Source: Gaiellasilicea sp046594445 (lineage in GTDB: Bacteria; Actinomycetota; Thermoleophilia; Gaiellales; Gaiellaceae). From it: a DNA stretch of 25,526 nt. Position numbers and translations under genes: made by a program. The notes under the pieces are model-generated. The model was not told where the DNA came from and made no database searches. It saw only the letters and a program-made list of their open reading frames with translations. The DNA lies in contig JBKJSM010000022.1 in NCBI GenBank assembly GCA_046594445.1, forward strand, positions 1 through 25,526. The letters are read 5' to 3'. This document shows positions 21,548 to 25,526 of the stretch, piece after piece. The number at the start of each line of letters is the position of its first letter. Within the stretch, counting starts at the first letter, position 1.

Positions 21548-22993
21548 ATGGCCGTCGACGAGACCGCGCCCACGAACAAGACGATCCTCGGCAACAGCAA
21601 CATCTTCACGCCCGAGGTGATCAACGACATCCACATGAAGGCCGAGCTCGGCCGCTACCGCATGCGTGGCTTCTCGATGTTCAAGCCGATTCCGCACTGG
21701 GACGAGCTGATGTTCATGCCCGGCACGCTGACGCGCTTCGTGATCGAGGGCTACCGCGAGAAGTGCGAGACGAAGACCGTGCTCGGCGCCCGCTTCGCGA
21801 AGAAGCCGATCGAGCTCGACATCCCCGTCTACATCACCGGGATGAGCTTCGGCGCGCTCTCGCTGGAGGCGAAGATGGCGCTCGCAAAGGGCGCCTCGAT
21901 GGCCGGCACGGCGACGTGCTCGGGCGAGGGCGGGATGATTCCGCCGGAGCGCGACTACTCGACCAAGTGGTACTACCAGTGCATCCAGAGCCGGTACGGG
22001 TTCAATCCGCACCACCTGATGCTCGCCGACGCCTGCGAGTTTTTCATCGGCCAGGGCTGCAAGGTTGGGCTCGGCGGCCACCTGATGGGCCAGAAGGTGA
22101 CCGAGCAGGTGGCCGAGATGCGCTCGCTCCCGGCCGGGATCGACCAGCGCTCGCCCGCCCGGCATCCGGACTGGCTTGGCCCGGACGACCTCTCGCTGAA
22201 GATCCAGGAGGTGCGCGAGGCGACCGACTACCAGATCCCGATTCAGCTCAAGCTCGGCGCCGCGCGCGTCTACGACGACGTGCGCATGGCGGCGAAGTGC
22301 GGGCCGGACGTGATCTACCTCGACGGCGCCGAGGGCGGCACGGGCGCGGGGCCGCACATCGCCACCGAGGAGACCGGGATCCCGCTGATGGCGGCGATCC
22401 CCGAGGCCCGCCGGGCGCTCGAGGACGTCGGCCTCGTCGACGAGATCGACCTCGTCGTCGCGGGCGGGATCCGGAACGGCGGCGACGTCGCCAAGTGCAT
22501 CGCGCTCGGCGCGAAGGCGGTCGCGATCGGCCACTCGGCGCTGATGGCGCTCAACTGCAACAAGGAGATCCCGGGCGTCACCGACTACGAGGGCACGGTC
22601 GGCGTCCCCGCCGGGCGCTGCTACCACTGCCACACGGGCCGCTGCCCGGTCGGGATCACGACGCAGGATCCCGAGCTGCGCAAGCGCCTGATCGTCGAGG
22701 AGGCCGCGGAGCGCGTCTACAACTTCCTGCACACGCTGACGCTCGAGGTGCAGCTGCTCGCCCGCGCCTGCGGCAAGACGAACGTCCACTCGCTCGAGCC
22801 GGAGGACTTGACCGCGCTGACCGTGGAGGCGGCCGCGATGGCAAAAGTGCCGCTCGCCGGGACGAACTGGATTCCCGGTGTCAGCGAGGAGCGGACGCTC
22901 GCGAAGATCGAGCGCATGCTCGAGAAGCACCTCGAGTTTCCCGTCGACTACCTGCCGACGACGGCCGACTCCCCACTCGGAGAAGGCGTCTGA
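21548..22993 (+). CDS. glxD: GlxD/MgsC-like FMN and Fe-S glutamate synthase domain subunit
   Basis: A 481-residue FMN-binding (beta-alpha)8 barrel of the glutamate synthase central/FMN family. Key parts: PVYITGMSFGALSLEAKMAL near 97-116, GEGGMIPPERDY, LKLGAARVYDDVRMAAKCGP, DGAEGGTGAGPHI (substrate and FMN phosphate region), VVAGGIRNGGDVAKCIALGA, and the Fe-S motif CYHCHTGRCPVG with Cys358, Cys361 and Cys366. The motif is CxxCxxxxC, rather than the longer spacing of housekeeping GltB. It should reductively add the amine to 2-oxoglutarate, giving glutamate or N-alkylglutamate, in complex with GlxB and GlxC. The electron donor is not encoded here. It starts one base after the glxC stop and shares TGATG with the next gene. 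Confidence 0.9.
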   Translation: MAVDETAPTNKTILGNSNIFTPEVINDIHMKAELGRYRMRGFSMFKPIPHWDELMFMPGTLTRFVIEGYREKCETKTVLGARFAKKPIELDIPVYITGMSFGALSLEAKMALAKGASMAGTATCSGEGGMIPPERDYSTKWYYQCIQSRYGFNPHHLMLADACEFFIGQGCKVGLGGHLMGQKVTEQVAEMRSLPAGIDQRSPARHPDWLGPDDLSLKIQEVREATDYQIPIQLKLGAARVYDDVRMAAKCGPDVIYLDGAEGGTGAGPHIATEETGIPLMAAIPEARRALEDVGLVDEIDLVVAGGIRNGGDVAKCIALGAKAVAIGHSALMALNCNKEIPGVTDYEGTVGVPAGRCYHCHTGRCPVGITTQDPELRKRLIVEEAAERVYNFLHTLTLEVQLLARACGKTNVHSLEPEDLTALTVEAAAMAKVPLAGTNWIPGVSEERTLAKIERMLEKHLEFPVDYLPTTADSPLGEGV

Positions 22994-23430
22994 TGTCGTA
23001 CGACCAGGAGCCGGAGAAGATCACCGGGATCGACGCCGAGTACCTCTCCGGGAAGCGATTCCCCTATCAGGAGGACATCTCGCTCGTCGAGAACGTCGAC
23101 CTCGAGGCGGCGACGCCCGGCGGCGACATCAACTGGCTCGAGGACATCGAGCTGCTGCACGAGGAGGGCCAGCCCGCCGTCTTCGACCGCTACTCGAACT
23201 CGTTCCTGAAGATCTACTTCCCGATCCCCGTGGGGCGCGAGCACGAGTTCGCGCGCAAGGTACTCGTCACCCACCTGCAGTCGGGCAACTCCTACGGGAT
23301 CCAGCTGAAGGAGAAGCACTGCAAGTTCCTGCAGCCCGAGCTCGGGTCGTGGGTGGAGGGCTCGAGAATGGTCGGGTCCGACTGGAAGCCGCCGACGCTC
23401 GAGGGCTGGGAGACGCCCTCGGGGCACTGA
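22993..23430 (+). CDS. Unrecognised 145-residue operon protein
   Basis: The ATG overlaps the glxD stop (TGATG), and the codon use is that of its neighbours, so it is almost certainly a real, coupled gene. It is acidic and soluble-looking, with no signal or helix for a membrane. Readable parts are EPEKITGIDAEYLSGKRFPY, VENVDLEAATPGGDINWLED, AVFDRYSNSFLKIYFPIPVG, REHEFARKVLVTHLQSGNSY and GSWVEGSRMVGSDWKPP. I find no known fold or catalytic motif, with one Cys only (EKHCKF). The location between a complete Glx set and a flavoprotein suggests an accessory subunit or a small catalytic partner of the amine pathway, but that is context only. Confidence 0.8.
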   Translation: MSYDQEPEKITGIDAEYLSGKRFPYQEDISLVENVDLEAATPGGDINWLEDIELLHEEGQPAVFDRYSNSFLKIYFPIPVGREHEFARKVLVTHLQSGNSYGIQLKEKHCKFLQPELGSWVEGSRMVGSDWKPPTLEGWETPSGH

Positions 23431-23473
23431 CAGAAGCCGTGAACCGCTCTACGATGACTCGCTGGAGGTAGGC

Positions 23474-24877
23474 ATGTCCGAGAAGATGTGGGGCGCCGAG
23501 GAGTTCTGGGGTCTTGGCTACGAGTGGGATCCGGACTGGGTCCTCACCGACCGGCAGAAGGAGTTGCGCGCGCAGCTGATCGTGCTCTGCGAGCAGGAGC
23601 TCCGCGCGAACGCGAAGCGCTCCGACGACGAGCTGCTCTATCCCCGCCGCAACCTCGAGCTGCTCGGCGAGCACGGGTTCCTCGGCCTGACGGTGCCGGA
23701 GGAGCACGGCGGCCTCGGCGAGAACCACGTCGCCTACGGGATGGTCTGCGAGACGATCGCGCGCTACGGCTGCGCGTCGACGGCGATGTGTTACGTGATG
23801 CACATCGGCGCCGTCAACGCGATCATGCTCCGCGCCACCCCGGAGCTGATCGAGAAGTACATCAAGCCGCTCCGCAGCGGCAAGATCGGCACCCTCTCCT
23901 ACTCCGATCCCGAGACGGGCTCGCACTTCTGGTACCCGATCTCATCGGGGGCCGAGCGCTCGAACGGCGGCTACAAGGTGCGCAAGAAGGCCTCGTGGAC
24001 GACGTCCGGCGGGTTCGCCGACTTCTACGTCGTCCAGACCACGAGCCCCGACTTCACCGGCTACGACGACCTGTCGGTCTTCGTCATCGACGGCGACCAG
24101 GTCGAGGCGCAGCCCTCGCTCTGGGACGCGCTCGGGCTCCGGGGAAACCAGTCCGGGCCGATCGAGGTCCCGAACGTCGAGGTTCCCGCGGAGCAGCTCG
24201 TCGGCCCGCTCGGCGACGGCGCCGAGTCGAACGACGAGACCGTCGACCCCTGGTTCCTGATCGGCTCGTCGTCGGTCTGGAACGGGATCGCGCTCGGGGC
24301 GATCGACATCGCCAAGCGCCACACGACGCGCCGCAAGCACGTCGACGTCGGCCTGCGCGTGGCGGACTACCCGACGATCCAGGACTACGTCGGCGAGGCG
24401 GTCATGGACACGAACGCCTGCCGGTTGTTCGCCTTCTCGGTCGCGCAGGCGATGGACGGCGCCACCGACGACAACACGAAGACGCTGGCGCCGGGCGAGA
24501 CGGCGCGCGCGGGGTTCCTCCACTGGGCCTGGCAGATCAAGTTCGTGGCCGCAAAGAACGTCGCCCACGTCGTCGACAAGATGCTGCACGCCTGCGGCGG
24601 CTCCGGCTACAAGCGCGACATGGAACTCGAGCGCTACGTGCGCGACGCGAAGGCCGGCTGGGTGATGGGCCCGACGAACGAGGTGCTGCGCCAGTTCGTC
24701 GGCAAGGCCGTGCTGCTCGGATTCGACTCGCTCGACTACTGGAACCAGACCTACAACCGCCGGGCGGTCGAGAACGAGGTCAAGAAGCTGGATTCCGCCG
24801 CGAAGCGCGAGCTCGCCGAGCAGCTGCTGACCCAGGCCGCCGAGGAGGAGGCCAAGGAGCCGGCCAAGGCGGGGTAG
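23474..24877 (+). CDS. Acyl-CoA dehydrogenase-like flavoprotein, probably non-canonical
   Basis: A 467-residue protein of the acyl-CoA dehydrogenase fold. ATG 23474 follows GGAGGT at 23464-23469. N-terminal helices (about 20-120) include LGEHGFLGLTVPEEHGGLG and the CETIARYGCASTAMCYVMHI helix. The central beta domain (about 130-245) has TLSYSDPETGSHFWYP and KASWTTSGGFADFYVVQT, the latter near the FAD-binding W-T/S pattern. C-terminal helices contain HACGGSGYKRDMELERYVRD. At the site where ordinary enzymes have the catalytic Glu in YEGTS, this one reads WVMGPTNEVLRQFVG, so Glu is replaced by Gly. It may therefore act as an amine or nitroalkane-type oxidase or a group D monooxygenase rather than on acyl-CoA. 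Operon position between the unknown protein and the DUF1989 gene points to amine oxidation. Confidence 0.85.
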   Translation: MSEKMWGAEEFWGLGYEWDPDWVLTDRQKELRAQLIVLCEQELRANAKRSDDELLYPRRNLELLGEHGFLGLTVPEEHGGLGENHVAYGMVCETIARYGCASTAMCYVMHIGAVNAIMLRATPELIEKYIKPLRSGKIGTLSYSDPETGSHFWYPISSGAERSNGGYKVRKKASWTTSGGFADFYVVQTTSPDFTGYDDLSVFVIDGDQVEAQPSLWDALGLRGNQSGPIEVPNVEVPAEQLVGPLGDGAESNDETVDPWFLIGSSSVWNGIALGAIDIAKRHTTRRKHVDVGLRVADYPTIQDYVGEAVMDTNACRLFAFSVAQAMDGATDDNTKTLAPGETARAGFLHWAWQIKFVAAKNVAHVVDKMLHACGGSGYKRDMELERYVRDAKAGWVMGPTNEVLRQFVGKAVLLGFDSLDYWNQTYNRRAVENEVKKLDSAAKRELAEQLLTQAAEEEAKEPAKAG

Positions 24878-24879
24878 GG

Positions 24880-25526
24880 ATGGCTGTCCTCCTGCCCCGC
24901 GACCCCACCCGGGAGACATATCGCGTCAGCCCAGGCGAGGCCACCATCGTCGAGCTCGAGCCCGACGACCGCCTGACGGTGCGCGACCTGCACGGGGCGC
25001 AGCGCGCGGAGCTACGCGTGGAGGACGACGACTACGCGGCGCTCGAGCTGAGCGGCCCGGCGGAGTTGTTCGGGCAGACTTCGCCGCCCGGAGCGGAGGA
25101 GACCTTCCTCGCGTCGCGGACCGTGGTCGTCGCGATCGCGGCGCCGCCCGGCGATCCGGTCGTCGAGGGCGGTATCCCCGCGACCGACCTCCAGCTCGAG
25201 ATCCGCCGCGCAACACCGCGGGACGATCTCGAGCCGTCTCTGCCCGATCCGTTGGCCGAGCCACGGCTCGACTTCCAGGTCGATCGCGCCTCGGCGCTCG
25301 CCTACGAGGTTCGCGCCGGCGAGTACATCCAGGTGATCGACGTGCGCGGCCGGCAGTGCTCGGACTTCCTCGCCTTCCACTCCGGAAAGCTTCAGCAGGG
25401 CGTCGAGCGCGGGCTCGACTCGACGACGACGCGCTCCCTGATGGGGACGGCGTACCCGGGTCCGGGTCTCTTCGGGAAGTTCTACGACGCCGACATGGAG
25501 CCGCTCGTGGAGGTGATCCGCGACAC
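24880..25526 (+). CDS. DUF1989 protein, partial; likely fused to a GcvT-like aminomethyltransferase beyond the window
   Basis: The ATG at 24880 lies two bases after the stop of the flavoprotein gene, and the frame stays open for 215 codons to the window end. The second half is a clear DUF1989 (urea-carboxylase-associated) domain: YEVRAGEYIQVIDVRGRQCS, DFLAFHSGKLQQGVERGLDS, TTTRSLMGTAYPGPGLFGKF. The N-terminal 110 residues begin with a similar pattern (YRVSPGEATIVELEPDDRLT, VRDLHGAQRAEL), so the domain seems duplicated, with a degenerate first copy. Long proteins of this type often continue into glycine-cleavage T-protein domains that move a one-carbon unit from an N-methyl group to tetrahydrofolate. 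The family is seen; the GcvT extension is an expectation and lies outside this sequence. Confidence 0.8.
   Translation, partial: MAVLLPRDPTRETYRVSPGEATIVELEPDDRLTVRDLHGAQRAELRVEDDDYAALELSGPAELFGQTSPPGAEETFLASRTVVVAIAAPPGDPVVEGGIPATDLQLEIRRATPRDDLEPSLPDPLAEPRLDFQVDRASALAYEVRAGEYIQVIDVRGRQCSDFLAFHSGKLQQGVERGLDSTTTRSLMGTAYPGPGLFGKFYDADMEPLVEVIRD

Noticed and set aside
20768..22930. 720-codon open frame on the minus strand
   Set aside because: It is the antisense shadow of glxC and glxD; its composition is Arg/Ala/Asp-rich without motifs, while the plus strand carries clear enzyme motifs.
18418..22993. Housekeeping GS-GOGAT ammonia assimilation
   Set aside because: The synthase is split into three subunits, the Fe-S spacing is short, no GltD is present and the GS lacks the usual DGSS ammonia-site sequence; a specialised GlnT/Glx system fits better.

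Overview
The window is very GC-rich, with compact and often overlapping genes, many GTG/TTG starts and strong GGAGG-type ribosome sites. Together with the gene content (FtsX-type ABC exporter, S8 protease ending in Trp-Ser-Ser repeats, HD-GYP regulator, GlnT/GlxBCD cluster) this suggests a soil or freshwater high-GC Actinobacteriota, perhaps of the class Thermoleophilia. That placement is inference from style and content, because the window holds no rRNA or marker gene.

Left part (1-4393): the start of a Phd/YefM-type antitoxin gene leaves the window on the minus strand. A two-gene MacB/LolCDE-like ABC transporter (ATPase plus large FtsX permease, ATGA overlap) follows on the plus strand. A decayed minus-strand gene and paired hairpins come next.

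Island (4394-11122): a perfect 42-bp direct repeat, equal to the 3' part of a tRNA-Asp(GTC) gene from the anticodon loop to the discriminator base, occurs twice, 6,687 bp apart. Neither copy is a complete tRNA. This is the classic footprint of integration at a tRNA gene. Between the copies lie a secreted subtilisin-like protease with an inserted DUF3494 (ice-binding-like) domain, a membrane hybrid histidine kinase, a response regulator with an HD-GYP c-di-GMP phosphodiesterase domain, and gene remnants. No integrase is visible. The right copy is still followed by a terminator that fits the ancestral tRNA locus.

Middle part (11123-18333): a membrane NapH/NosR-like polyferredoxin with a small membrane partner (minus strand), a secreted protein with a fibronectin-like C-terminus (plus), a single-chain fused E1 alpha/beta 2-oxoacid dehydrogenase coupled to a glyoxalase-fold protein (minus), a divergent SDR oxidoreductase, a small YdhR-like protein and a multi-pass membrane protein.

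Right part (18330-25526 and beyond): one tightly packed operon holds a GlnT-type glutamine synthetase relative, three subunits that together resemble a split glutamate synthase (GlxB amidotransferase, GlxC GXGXG domain, GlxD FMN/Fe-S domain), an unrecognised 145-residue protein, an acyl-CoA-dehydrogenase-like flavoprotein that seems to lack the usual catalytic Glu, and the start of a DUF1989 protein of a kind often fused to a GcvT-like aminomethyltransferase. The set resembles the N-methylglutamate route of methylamine use (GmaS plus MgsABC), but the usual N-methylglutamate dehydrogenase subunits are not visible. It is the best candidate here for an undescribed amine or one-carbon pathway.
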